The notes under the pieces are model-generated. The model was not told the DNA's origin. It saw only the letters and a program-made list of their open reading frames with translations, and made no database searches. From Bacteroidales bacterium (lineage in GTDB: Bacteria; Bacteroidota; Bacteroidia; Bacteroidales; UBA6680), in the NCBI GenBank assembly GCA_025210735.1, contig JAOARD010000027.1, positions 1 through 64,000 of the forward strand: DNA of 64,000 nt, written 5' to 3'. Positions 25,506-34,261 of the stretch are shown here, piece after piece. Numbering within the stretch: position 1 is the stretch's first letter; every line of letters begins with the position of its first letter. Position numbers and translations under genes: made by a program.

Positions 25506-25850
25506 TTAAGCTCTCTTTAAAATTAACACTAGTTATATTTAATGAAAAGGGATGCCTCTTATATTAAGCAGACATATTTTCACCATAAACTCAGAAACAA
25601 AAATAACCTATAGAAGTGTTAATGAAGATTTTTAACAACCTATAGTTGTATACATAATGTGCTATTATGTATACTTTTTGGTTTGTTGTTGCTGTATCGA
25701 CGTTGCACGCAACGTCGCCACTGTTTGTATGCAATATTTCTATTAGACGGTGGTCTATATTGTTTACATTTATTAATTCTATATATATTTGTTTCTGGAA
25801 AAGGTTGAGATATAGGATTTTTGTATATCATTATCAAAAAATATCAGCAA
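25506..25850. other. Intergenic region with a palindromic repeat
   Basis: About 345 AT-rich bases between divergent genes. It holds one copy of a short palindrome (25698-25717). I see no other structure. Confidence 0.5.
25698..25717 (+). repeat. REP-like palindrome, copy 1
   Basis: CGACGTTGC and GCAACGTCG flank an AC spacer, preceded by TAT and followed by CCACT. The same 27-base block appears inverted at 26362-26391 and again at 30787-30813. It looks like a dispersed intergenic repeat (REP or MITE-like). Confidence 0.75.
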
Positions 25851-26231
25851 ATGACTAAAATGATAAAGAATATAGACGAGTTAAGATCAAATTTGTTAGT
25901 TCTTGATAATTATTTATCAAAGGATGAAGAAGAAGAAAAGTTCGCAAAAAATTTGGTAAGAAGAGGAATTTGCTTTGTTGCGTATAAAATAAATAGTGAA
26001 TGGAGATTTGCACCAAGCAGATTTATAGGTTATGCAAATAATTCAATGAGTATTCATAAAGGCAATTATGAAAAAGATGGAAGGAAAACAAATCCTGTTA
26101 TAAGTAGAGTTATAAAGAGAGAATTGAAAATGGATGATTCTCTTGAGGAAGAATACTTTAGGTATTGTAGGTTTTTAGGAATAGAACCTTGTAACAATAA
26201 AAGAAAATATTGGAAGCTTGATTTAAAATAA
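25851..26231 (+). CDS. Small hypothetical protein between inverted palindromes
   Basis: 127 residues from the ATG at 25851; another ATG is three codons later. The frame also extends 10 codons upstream to a TTG. The protein is charged, with no signal or membrane segment. Distinctive motifs are RRGICFVAYKINSEWRFAPS, RFIGYANNSMSIHKGNYE and DGRKTNPVISRVI. These vaguely recall N-terminal modules next to nuclease domains, but I cannot name a family. It is flanked by inverted copies of a palindromic repeat (25698 and 26369), so it may be a recently acquired cassette. Confidence 0.65.
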   Translation: MTKMIKNIDELRSNLLVLDNYLSKDEEEEKFAKNLVRRGICFVAYKINSEWRFAPSRFIGYANNSMSIHKGNYEKDGRKTNPVISRVIKRELKMDDSLEEEYFRYCRFLGIEPCNNKRKYWKLDLK

Positions 26232-26368
26232 ACGACTCTTATCAACGATCATTTTATGTTTATCTACTTTATTAGACAATAAGTAGATATGAACTGACCT
26301 TATCCTAGTTGCGATGTTGCATGCAAAAGATATAATTCAACAGTCTTAATATGACATGACCATAGTGG

Positions 26369-26388
26369 CGACGTTGCACGCAACGTCG
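26369..26388 (-). repeat. REP-like palindrome, copy 2 (inverted relative to copy 1)
   Basis: The same nine-base arms as copy 1. The flanks (AGTGG before, ATACT after) show that it is in opposite orientation. A decayed copy (GCGATGTTGCATGCAA) lies nearby at about 26310-26326. Confidence 0.75.
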
Positions 26389-26438
26389 ATACTATAATTA
26401 AAACACATTAGAGCTGTTACCTTGTTTCATTATGCAGA

Positions 26439-26482
26439 TAAAAAAACAGCGACTCGAATCTGTTAAATGATTGAGCCGCTGT
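26439..26482 (-). terminator. Rho-independent terminator of the 26512 gene
   Basis: ACAGCGACTC (26446-26455) pairs with GAGCCGCTGT (26473-26482) with one mismatch. The A-run just left of it is a U-tract on the minus strand. Confidence 0.8.
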
Positions 26483-26511
26483 AGTTATAAATCTAAAGAA
26501 TGTATGAGAGA

Positions 26512-27222
26512 CTATACTTTTCGGGTTTCACGAGCTTTACACTCTGTGTTAATTCTGTCAATAACAACATTTAGTTCAGCAAGAATCTGATTATACTCCG
26601 GACTGCTATCATAACGATTCATTATAGTTATTAACTTGCCCAGGTTATCAATTTCATTACGTAACATAACAGAAGCCTCTTTGTATTGAGACTTATCTCT
26701 TTTCGATCTAACCTCTTCACGCTCTATATTTTTAACATGAAAATTGTCCTGTGCCTGTTTTAGTTCGTTATATACATCTTGTGCACCAATAGTTCCAATT
26801 GCATTAGAAAGCTCTGCATCAGAGTCTATACTATTAAAAATATTGTTAAGGCTAATACTCTGCTCATTATATCCCTGATGATACATTTTATACTCATCTT
26901 TCTGGATTATAATTAATATACTGTTTGCTAAATTTTTAATCAGACTATCGGGTCTGTATGTGCACGATTTAATATAATAGGTAAATGCCCTCCACGCATC
27001 ATCTCTTAATATGTCTAATGCTGCTACTTGCTCTGTAATAAGTTTACTGGCAGATCGTTTAAAACTCTGATCGTACATATCAATAATAGCTTTTATACTG
27101 CTGGCTACATCAATAAGTTGCGGAATTTCTCCTTTATATTTATCTACAATCTCGTATGCTCTTGTTGCCAGTAGTATATGATCTGCTATAAGCATAAGAT
27201 AAAACTTGGGGTTACGTAACAT
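26512..27222 (-). CDS. DUF6261-like helical protein
   Basis: 236 residues, predicted almost entirely helical, with no signal peptide. Features include ILLATRAYEIVDKY, DMYDQSFKRSASKLITEQVAALD (in outline), and a C-terminal coiled region (VRSKRDKSQYKEASVMLRNE) ending in basic residues. This layout fits the DUF6261 family that is widespread in Bacteroidota and of unknown function. Family assignment is by general resemblance only. Confidence 0.65.
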   Translation of the reverse strand: MLRNPKFYLMLIADHILLATRAYEIVDKYKGEIPQLIDVASSIKAIIDMYDQSFKRSASKLITEQVAALDILRDDAWRAFTYYIKSCTYRPDSLIKNLANSILIIIQKDEYKMYHQGYNEQSISLNNIFNSIDSDAELSNAIGTIGAQDVYNELKQAQDNFHVKNIEREEVRSKRDKSQYKEASVMLRNEIDNLGKLITIMNRYDSSPEYNQILAELNVVIDRINTECKARETRKV

Positions 27223-27938
27223 AATTTTAAAGTTTTAATTATTAATATTATATAAGTTACAACACATTTAATATTCAAGTCAAGTTATTATCCGGATTTT
27301 TTATAAATTTTTTAGAAATTAATGAAATTGTAGTAAAAGCTAACTGTCTTGTTACTGACTTATAACCTGCTAAGTCAGTATGTCAGGTTTATAAATCAGA
27401 TTACTAGCTTCTGGTTATAAAAGATTAGTAATATTTTTCAGATAGCATAAAACCATAATTGAAAGATTAGGTTTTGTCGAAAAATGAATACCTCCGGAAT
27501 CGGGATGGGACAAAAAAATTATAAATAGTATAAACAACGTGTCAGGATGTCAGCTTTTGATAATTAGTTTATTACAAACAGATTTAGTTTGTAGCAAAAC
27601 AGTTATGAAAATGTAACCTTTAAATACCGAAAGTATTATATCAGAAAAGTAATGCTGCCATCCTGAATCAGAAGATAACAAACAAATTACTATTGCTAAT
27701 TACCTAAATTTGTACTCCTTTTCCGGTATTCTTGGTTGATTTCTTTTGCACTTTAATTTAACTATATACATAGAAGCTGGTTTTATCTCAAGAATCATGA
27801 ATGATTATAATTGGTTTGCTGAAAGAAATTAATATATTCGCTCTCTAATATCAGATATGCTTAATGCAGCAATTACAGTGAGTCAAAACAGTGTTTTGTA
27901 TCACAGTAATTCTTTAATAAAACCCTAAATAAGAACAT
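27223..27938. other. Long non-coding intergenic region
   Basis: About 716 AT-rich bases between divergent genes. I see no credible ORF. A perfect 10-bp inverted repeat (27353-27380) is its only clear structure. The length and lack of coding signal could mean a decayed gene or a small RNA. Confidence 0.5.
27353..27380. repeat. Perfect 10-bp inverted repeat
   Basis: TACTGACTTA (27353-27362) and TAAGTCAGTA (27371-27380) are separated by eight bases. It lies about 130 bp upstream of the minus-strand DUF6261-like gene and may be an operator for a dimeric regulator. Confidence 0.45.
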
Positions 27939-29192
27939 ATGATAAAAACAGAATTGTATTTTGATTTTAAAATAATTAACCCTGAAGATTATACTGAGCA
28001 AATAAATTTTTTTGAGAAGTATAAAGACCTGTTCAAAAACTCAAATGCATTTAACGGAATAAGCTCTCGTAAAGAGTTTATAAGGAGAATATATATAATA
28101 CACACATGCGGAATTGCCTATTCAAGAAAACATGATTACAAAAATGCAATAGAGCTGTTAAACATTGTAATTGAAAATATTGAGGCTAAAAGTAGTCTGT
28201 TAAATATTGATTTAAACAGAGAGCACTATTATATCAACTCCTTATTTGAGAAAGGAAAGGCGCAGTATAACCTTAGAAAATACTCCGATTCAGAAAAAAC
28301 TTTTAAGGTGATAATGGATACGGGGTTTGCTACATTTTTACAGTCAAATTGGTATACCTATTCACGTAATGCCAGACTATACAATAATTTAAATGGCATT
28401 ATATTGTATATGGCGTTGTTTATGTTTGTATTTGTAAATGTAGTTGTATCACCCTCTCCAACAATAATATTCAGGTTAAATATGTTTAGTTGCATTCTAT
28501 TTATTCTGTACTTAATAGATCCGTCAAAGAGATTGTCTGATTTTTTTACTAAAAGTAATATTCAGAAGTTCAATAGAAGTATTGAGAATAGGATTAACTC
28601 AATAGAGTACTACACAGAGAAGATAATTAAAAACCCAAAAAATTACATCGCTTTAGTAGAGAGAGGAATATCATATAATCTTAATGATGATTTTGATAAT
28701 TCGCTGAAAGATTTGAATGCAGCATTAGAGTTAGATCATTATAATAATGATGCACTGTACTACAGAGCTATTGCTTTTGCAAGACTTGATATGGTTAAAG
28801 AATCGATTGAAGATCTTAATAAATTGATAGAACTGAATGAATCAGATAAGGCTGAACTGTTTAATAACAGAGGATATTCATATAGATTGCTTAATAACTT
28901 TGAGTTAGCACTTAATGATTATAACAAAGCTATAGAATTGGAACCACTGGATGCAGCATACAGATTTAACAGAGCATTTCTTTATCAGGATAATGGTAAA
29001 AACAGAGAGGCAATTGATGATTATGATGTTGTAATTAAGCTTGAACCGGACAATTGTATAGCCATTACAAATAGAGGCGAAGCTCACTATGCATTGGGAG
29101 AGAAAAATAAAGCTTTTGAAGATTTTAAGAAAGCTGAAGAATTTAACTATAAAGAGGCAATTAAGAACCTGGCAGAGTATAATTTCGACTAA
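27939..29192 (+). CDS. TPR protein with an internal membrane hairpin
   Basis: 417 residues. N-terminal TPR-like helices (about 50-140) are followed by two membrane segments (about 152-171 and 178-195: LNGIILYMALFMFVFVNVVV, then IFRLNMFSCILFILYLI). At least five canonical TPR units come next (about 230-410), with N-N-RGxxY-LLNNFELALNDYNKAIELEP-type sequence. Both ends are inferred to be cytoplasmic, acting as a protein-binding scaffold. It starts a long co-directional island of small unknown genes. The partner is unknown. Confidence 0.82.
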   Translation: MIKTELYFDFKIINPEDYTEQINFFEKYKDLFKNSNAFNGISSRKEFIRRIYIIHTCGIAYSRKHDYKNAIELLNIVIENIEAKSSLLNIDLNREHYYINSLFEKGKAQYNLRKYSDSEKTFKVIMDTGFATFLQSNWYTYSRNARLYNNLNGIILYMALFMFVFVNVVVSPSPTIIFRLNMFSCILFILYLIDPSKRLSDFFTKSNIQKFNRSIENRINSIEYYTEKIIKNPKNYIALVERGISYNLNDDFDNSLKDLNAALELDHYNNDALYYRAIAFARLDMVKESIEDLNKLIELNESDKAELFNNRGYSYRLLNNFELALNDYNKAIELEPLDAAYRFNRAFLYQDNGKNREAIDDYDVVIKLEPDNCIAITNRGEAHYALGEKNKAFEDFKKAEEFNYKEAIKNLAEYNFD

Positions 29193-29225
29193 ATTATTTT
29201 AGATAATCTTAAAACAATAAATAAC

Positions 29226-29705
29226 ATGTTAATGGAAGATAAAGGTGAACTTTTAAATATATACTTTAGGAGGAACTCCGATTACTATATTGGGCAAATG
29301 AATAAGTATGAAGAGAGAGGGAAGTGTTCATTTAGTGTGGCAGCTTTCTTTTTAGGAATATTTTGGATGGCTTACCGGAAAATGTATGTACATATTTTGA
29401 TAGTATTCGGAATAATTTCTGTTGAGACTCTGATTAGAGAAACTCTATACTATATTAATGTTATTTCAACAAGTATATATGAGATAATTGATAATCTATT
29501 TCCACTTATTTTAGCACTTGTAATTGGGTTTTTATCTAACCGGTTTTATATTATAAAAACTAAAAGGGCTATACAAAAAATATTAACAGAGAATAATAAT
29601 GAGGAGGTAATTAAAGGTTTGGTTTCAAAAAAAGGAGGAACAAATCTTGCAGCACCATTTCTATTATTACTTATATTCGTATTACTGTTCTGTTTTAGTT
29701 TCTAA
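29226..29705 (+). CDS. DUF2628-like small membrane protein
   Basis: 159 residues. The region CSFSVAAFFLGIFWMAYRKMY (36-56 or so) matches the DUF2628 pattern of small inner-membrane proteins. Further helices follow at about 57-75, 90-105 and 140-158. An ATG two codons downstream could also be the start. It ends one base before the next gene's ATG, so they are an operon. Confidence 0.75.
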   Translation: MLMEDKGELLNIYFRRNSDYYIGQMNKYEERGKCSFSVAAFFLGIFWMAYRKMYVHILIVFGIISVETLIRETLYYINVISTSIYEIIDNLFPLILALVIGFLSNRFYIIKTKRAIQKILTENNNEEVIKGLVSKKGGTNLAAPFLLLLIFVLLFCFSF

Positions 29706-29706
29706 T

Positions 29707-30246
29707 ATGATATTTATTCCATATAGTAAGGTTGTATATATATCTGAATATTCAACAGAAGAGGTAAGAAGATTACTTTCAGAAAAGTTTAGTATTGCTT
29801 TGAAATCAGATGAATCTGATGAAAATAATGGCTGGTTGGATTATATGTTTATGGCTTATGAAGGAACTATTGGAGATTGTGATTTTGAGATAATCGAGAG
29901 AAAAATGGGAAATGATGTCTTTACATTAAGTATTATTGGTACAATTGAGGTTAATTCTAATAAAACAGTATTAAAAGCTAAGATAATTTTCAATCATAAT
30001 TACTGGTTTGGCTTGTTAATAATATTCCTGATTACAGGGTCTCTTGCAACTGGTGTTTATATAGCATCAAGAATAATTGGAGAACTAAATACTGGATTTT
30101 GGTCACTTTTAAATTTTAATCTTTTTGCATATTCTGTCTCATTAATAGCGTACCATATTAAGAGGATTAGAATGAATTATACTATTGTAAATCTTTTAAA
30201 TGCAACTAAACTAAAATGCTTGAGAAATAGTAAATTATATAAATGA
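29707..30246 (+). CDS. Hypothetical membrane protein
   Basis: 179 residues. I chose the ATG at 29707, one base after the upstream stop; the open frame runs further upstream inside that gene. A soluble N-terminal domain of about 100 residues with alternating strands is followed by two membrane helices (WFGLLIIFLITGSLATGVYI and FWSLLNFNLFAYSVSLIAY) and a basic tail. No family was recognised. Its stop overlaps the next start as ATGA. Confidence 0.72.
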   Translation: MIFIPYSKVVYISEYSTEEVRRLLSEKFSIALKSDESDENNGWLDYMFMAYEGTIGDCDFEIIERKMGNDVFTLSIIGTIEVNSNKTVLKAKIIFNHNYWFGLLIIFLITGSLATGVYIASRIIGELNTGFWSLLNFNLFAYSVSLIAYHIKRIRMNYTIVNLLNATKLKCLRNSKLYK

Positions 30247-30773
30247 AAAAAGCAATTTTTAATATTCTGATTATATTCCTAATATTTACATCTGTAAAGG
30301 CTCAAAAGGCCAATAGTTTATTGGCTAATAATATTGCAATTGAGTGCTATAAAAATGCAACCAAATACAATAAACCTCTATATAAAAAGAGTTTCAGGTT
30401 AGATTCAATTAAAGTAGATATAACTCGTTTTAAAACTACAATAAAGGCTGTAAGTTTATTTGAGGGAAGTAAAAGAACTCTTGAGATCACCTACTGTTTT
30501 AATAATGAAGCTATAAAAGCTATATATGTCAGAGAGCCTAGTTTACAGTTTCCGGAATATGCCGCAGCAAATTACCAGATCTATTTTAACAATGGTGAGT
30601 TAATTTATAAGATCCTTAGGTTTTCAACAACAGGACCGCTAATTGGATTAAATTACCCTGTTGATAAAGATATGTGTGAGGTTTTTGGATATATAAAAGC
30701 TGTGGATGATGAGTTTATACTTAAATACTCAAAGCTGCTCTTCAGGAAGATACTTGCATCAGAGAAAGAGTAA
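30243..30773 (+). CDS. Secreted protein of unknown function
   Basis: 176 residues with a signal peptide (IFLIFTSVKAQ, about residue 21). It overlaps the previous gene by four bases. The mature part has mixed strands and helices and two cysteines (ECYKN, TYCFN). No family was recognised. It is the last gene before the tandem repeat array and probably the end of the 27939 operon. Confidence 0.7.
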   Translation: MKKAIFNILIIFLIFTSVKAQKANSLLANNIAIECYKNATKYNKPLYKKSFRLDSIKVDITRFKTTIKAVSLFEGSKRTLEITYCFNNEAIKAIYVREPSLQFPEYAAANYQIYFNNGELIYKILRFSTTGPLIGLNYPVDKDMCEVFGYIKAVDDEFILKYSKLLFRKILASEKE

Positions 30774-30789
30774 GAAGTGGATTTCGTAT

Positions 30790-30809
30790 CGACGTTGCGT
30801 GCAACGTCG
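30790..30809 (+). repeat. REP-like palindrome, copy 3
   Basis: CGACGTTGC, then GT, then GCAACGTCG, flanked by TAT and CCAC as in copy 1. It forms the left edge of the 45-bp tandem array and seems to be the seed of that array. Confidence 0.75.
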
Positions 30810-31046
30810 CCACAGTACTGAATTACACCCGATATTACATGCATAGAGCGTCGCCACAGTTACTGAACTGAATTCAATATTACATGGGTGCAACGTCGCC
30901 ACAGTACTGAATTACACCCGATATTACATGCATACAACCTCACCACAGTTACTGAACTGAATTCAATATTATATGCGTGCAACGTCGTCACAGTTACAGA
31001 GTAGTATTCAGTCTTACATGTACGCAACATCGCCACCAATGCTAAG
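30805..31046 (+). repeat. Degenerate 45-bp tandem array (89-bp double unit)
   Basis: Core CGTCGCCACAGT-like blocks start at 30805, 30849, 30894, 30939, 30983 and 31029, that is every 44-46 bases. Alternating units are more alike (ACTGAATTACACCCGATATT versus ACTGAACTGAATTCAATATT), giving an 89-bp higher-order period. Each core is half of the CGACGTTGC palindrome. Spacers are not unique, so it is not a CRISPR. Confidence 0.8.
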
Positions 31047-31227
31047 AAGCTGTTGAATTGTAATATTTTCATAAGCATTACTATTAACAGCAGAAAACAT
31101 TAAACATTACATTTTCTGTTTTGTGTTTGTATAGCTATGTCTTATATTCGCATGGTTTTAGTGTATAGCAAAACTGGCTAAAACACTCGCTAAACTTGAA
31201 TGAGAAACATTTATTGAATTAAAACTA

Positions 31228-32229
31228 ATGGGATTATTAGATTTTTTTAAGAAGAAAAAGACATACTCTACATTTCCTGAGAATGAGTTAGAGAAGTGCC
31301 TTATGAAGGCAGCATCTGATGTAAATGCCAAGAAAGAGTTCTATCAGAAATTATTATGGAATCAACTATATGTACAGAATAAGGAGTGCTCCGAATCAGA
31401 TGATGAAACAACACTTAATATTGTTACGTTTGAGAACGGATACATTCCGGTGTTTACCTCGGCAAACAGAATCTTTGATAAAGATGTGGTTAAAGAGAGC
31501 AAATCTCTTGTGAGTATGAAAGGACAAGACCTGTTTGCTGTAACAAATGGTGCTACTTTTGTTTTAAATCCATACTCAGAGTACGGAAAGGAGTTGATAC
31601 CTGAAGAGATAGAGGCTCTTATGGATGGAACAATATTCGATAAAATTGACGAAGAGGAGGTTGAGAATAAGAAGTATCAAGAGTTCGATGAGATATTTGA
31701 TAAGGCTATTGATAAACAGAAAGGATTAATACTACTGGATGGTTATCGTAGTAAACCTTTAGGTACAGATGATAAATTGAAACTTGAAGAGTCAATAGAG
31801 AATTTTAAAAAATGCCTGCAAATAGTACCTGCCCATTGGCAGAGTATGGTTATGATTGCAAAATCATATCAGCGACTAGAGAGACACACAGAGGCATTTG
31901 AATACCTTGAACAGGCATTTAATACAGAGTCGGAGAACCATACAATTCCAATGGAGGCATCATTAGAGGCAATGCACTTAAAGGATATTGATAAAGCATT
32001 GTTCTATTCTGAGGAGTCGTTAAAAAGAAAACCGGATGATTTTGTTCTGATGGGTAATTATGCTATGAATCTGCTTATAGCTAATAAAGATGATGAAGCA
32101 AAGGAGATGATTGAAAAGGCAATCAAGATAAATCCGAACGATAAGGTTAACAGGAATATAAGATCAATAGTTTCAGATGTTATAGCCGGTGAACGCAAAA
32201 GACCAACATTTGAGGATACTATAAGATAA
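31228..32229 (+). CDS. SseB-like N-terminal domain with TPR C-terminal region
   Basis: 333 residues. The start GLLDFFKKKK is basic. Residues about 15-140 resemble the SseB N-terminal domain (NELEKCLMKAASD, TLNIVTFENGYIPVFTSANRIF, GQDLFAVTNGATFVLNPYSEYGKEL in outline). Residues about 180-315 are TPR-like (ENFKKCLQIVPAHW, AKSYQRLERHTEAFEYLEQAF, YAMNLLIANKDDEAKEMIEK). It is probably a cytoplasmic binding or chaperone-like protein. The next gene begins nine bases later. Confidence 0.78.
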   Translation: MGLLDFFKKKKTYSTFPENELEKCLMKAASDVNAKKEFYQKLLWNQLYVQNKECSESDDETTLNIVTFENGYIPVFTSANRIFDKDVVKESKSLVSMKGQDLFAVTNGATFVLNPYSEYGKELIPEEIEALMDGTIFDKIDEEEVENKKYQEFDEIFDKAIDKQKGLILLDGYRSKPLGTDDKLKLEESIENFKKCLQIVPAHWQSMVMIAKSYQRLERHTEAFEYLEQAFNTESENHTIPMEASLEAMHLKDIDKALFYSEESLKRKPDDFVLMGNYAMNLLIANKDDEAKEMIEKAIKINPNDKVNRNIRSIVSDVIAGERKRPTFEDTIR

Positions 32230-32238
32230 AATGTATAT

Positions 32239-33093
32239 ATGCGGTATCTACAGATAATATTGATATTTATAGGACTGACTTTAACTCAAAAATCGTTTAC
32301 TCAGGATACGGTACAAATAGGTAAAAGAGTTGAGTATTTTTCGGAGTTTGATACCCTTGATATATTAAATCACAATTTAAAGAATGTGTATAGTTTTGCT
32401 GATTATCATCGTGAGTTAATCAGATTTACTGAAGATTCGGCTAAACTTGAATACTGCTTTTATTATGACAACAAAAGATATACTCACTATTACAATAAGA
32501 TATTTTTTGTTACCAAGCATGATTCAATACTATATGTTAATTATGCTGATTTATCAGAAAAATGGATTTACAAGAGATTAAACGATTCATTGTATGCAAT
32601 AAAATCAGAAGCAGGAAACTATCAAGAAAAAGGCTTTGCAAAAAGTATAATACCATTAGAGAAGACAGGTATATTTGTAACCACAGGGTTAAATGCAGAC
32701 ACACTTCTGTTTACGGAGTATGAGAAAAACTATTTTCCGGTAATTACACCAAATATTAATATTGTTGATGAAGTTATATACGATATATCAGAAGTTGATA
32801 GTATGCCTTGTTTTATAAATGGCAATAAATTAATAACAAGAAGCTTAAAGATTTCGGATGTAAACAGACCAACACTTGAGAGCAGTATAAATTGCTCCAT
32901 TATACTTATGAACTTTGTTGTTGATATAAATGGATTAGTTACGAATATTGCTATTGAGAGATCATGTGGTGATATCTTTTTTGAGAAGGTGGCTATTAGT
33001 GAGATTTTAAAGATAGGACAATTAAAACCAGGAATTAAAAATAGTACGCCTGTTAATGTCAGAATTATATACCCTGTTAAATTTAAATGGTAG
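32239..33093 (+). CDS. Secreted protein with a TonB-C-like end
   Basis: 284 residues with a signal peptide (LTLTQKSFTQ, about residue 22). The C-terminal 80 residues (INCSIILMNFVVDINGLVTNIAIERSCGDI, then AISEILKIGQLKPGIKNSTPVNVRIIYPVKFKW, in outline) have the shape of a TonB C-terminal-like domain: V-x-x-D-G-x-V, a helix, then a G-x-P-V-x-V-x-x-x-x-P-V-x-F strand. Such stand-alone domains are common in Bacteroidota secreted proteins. The function is unknown. Confidence 0.72.
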   Translation: MRYLQIILIFIGLTLTQKSFTQDTVQIGKRVEYFSEFDTLDILNHNLKNVYSFADYHRELIRFTEDSAKLEYCFYYDNKRYTHYYNKIFFVTKHDSILYVNYADLSEKWIYKRLNDSLYAIKSEAGNYQEKGFAKSIIPLEKTGIFVTTGLNADTLLFTEYEKNYFPVITPNINIVDEVIYDISEVDSMPCFINGNKLITRSLKISDVNRPTLESSINCSIILMNFVVDINGLVTNIAIERSCGDIFFEKVAISEILKIGQLKPGIKNSTPVNVRIIYPVKFKW

Positions 33094-33148
33094 CGTTGTA
33101 TTGTTTTTTAAGAATACTTATAGATAGAAGAATTTAAAATAAATAGAT

Positions 33149-33523
33149 ATGGAAAACTTTAATTCTGAAATAATTATAGCACCATTTGTAGCTATAACTG
33201 CTTTGGTGGTGATTTATCTTTTATACAAACGCAGATCAAGAGCTGCAGATAAAATAATTACCGATTATTATACCAGCGAAGGATTTGATGTAATAAGTAT
33301 TGATAATCTATCGTTAACCGAGAAAATCAGATATCGTGCTCCACTACCAATTATTACACTCTATGTTGGTTTTTTTAATATGGCATTCTCATCAAAAGAT
33401 AAGAGATACTTTAGAAGGCTTGAGGTGGAACATAAAAACGGATTAGAATTCTTTGTATATGTTGAGTGTTATATTGATAAGGGGAGTCTTATTGAAGTAA
33501 CAGAACTGGATGTTGTTGAGTAA
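33149..33523 (+). CDS. Small membrane-anchored protein of unknown function
   Basis: 124 residues. One N-terminal helix (IIIAPFVAITALVVIYLLY, about 8-26) is followed by a basic stop-transfer sequence (KRRSR) and a soluble domain ending in strands (RRLEVEHKNGLEFFVYVECYI). The single-anchor topology suggests a cytoplasmic domain. No family was recognised. Confidence 0.7.
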   Translation: MENFNSEIIIAPFVAITALVVIYLLYKRRSRAADKIITDYYTSEGFDVISIDNLSLTEKIRYRAPLPIITLYVGFFNMAFSSKDKRYFRRLEVEHKNGLEFFVYVECYIDKGSLIEVTELDVVE

Positions 33524-33617
33524 TATTACTTACTCAGTTCATGGGAATACACTGTATATTTTGAAGTTGAATTTGTATAGTTGATGTTCCCTAACAGTGA
33601 ACTAAATTGACGTAATA

Positions 33618-34127
33618 ATGGAAGTAATAGGAATTCAGGCAACATTAGACAGAATGGAGTTAGTGAGATTTATTTACTCACTGTTTCCGTTAAGAGAACT
33701 AATTAACTGGGAAGGTAATTTTAGTAAAACATTTATATATAACGGAGTATGTAACAGAGAAGATACAGGTGACAACTCAGGATTTTCTGGTCTTGCCATA
33801 CAGGTTGAATCTTGTATAAGTGAATTTAGTACAGTTATGACTCTGTTTAGAACTGAAGAGAAACACCATGAAGAGCGTGAGTTGTTTCTTGCATTAAAAA
33901 TATCTGAAAGGTTTAAATGCAGAACAATAATTAACGTACCAGAAGGATTTGCAGATCATCCATACTCTAGTTTAATAGTTGAGAATGGAAAGATATATGA
34001 AGCTGACGATTGTGGTACAATATGGGGAGATGGTGAAGGGACAGAAGTAAAAATAATTAGAGAGGCAGATATTAAAAGATATGATTTTGACAAAAGTGGA
34101 AATTGTATTCTATCTGATAGTTTATAA
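33618..34127 (+). CDS. Hypothetical soluble protein
   Basis: 169 residues, acidic, with no signal or membrane segment. Mixed alpha/beta, with FIYSLFPLRELINWEGNF and a C-terminal DDCGTIWGDGEGTEVKIIRE. The size, charge and isolated position among orphan genes recall immunity-type proteins, but nothing in the sequence proves that. Confidence 0.65.
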   Translation: MEVIGIQATLDRMELVRFIYSLFPLRELINWEGNFSKTFIYNGVCNREDTGDNSGFSGLAIQVESCISEFSTVMTLFRTEEKHHEERELFLALKISERFKCRTIINVPEGFADHPYSSLIVENGKIYEADDCGTIWGDGEGTEVKIIREADIKRYDFDKSGNCILSDSL

Positions 34128-34261
34128 ATAAAGATAAAAGAGGTGAATATCTCTTATTGAAACATTAAACAAAACAAGATGAAACAGAGCATGAGAGAGG
34201 TCATTCACACACACTGAAATGATTATTAAGCGAAGTTCAATCTGACAAATAAAAAGAAAAA

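Larger units (their letters stand above)
30774..31227. other. Intergenic region filled largely by a repeat array
   Basis: About 450 bases, of which 30790-31046 are repeats described separately. The rest (31047-31227) is AT-rich promoter-like DNA with no ORF that I trust. Confidence 0.6.

Noticed and set aside
30805..31046. Regularly spaced repeats resembling a CRISPR array
   Set aside because: Spacers are near-copies of each other, repeats are degenerate, and no cas gene is present.
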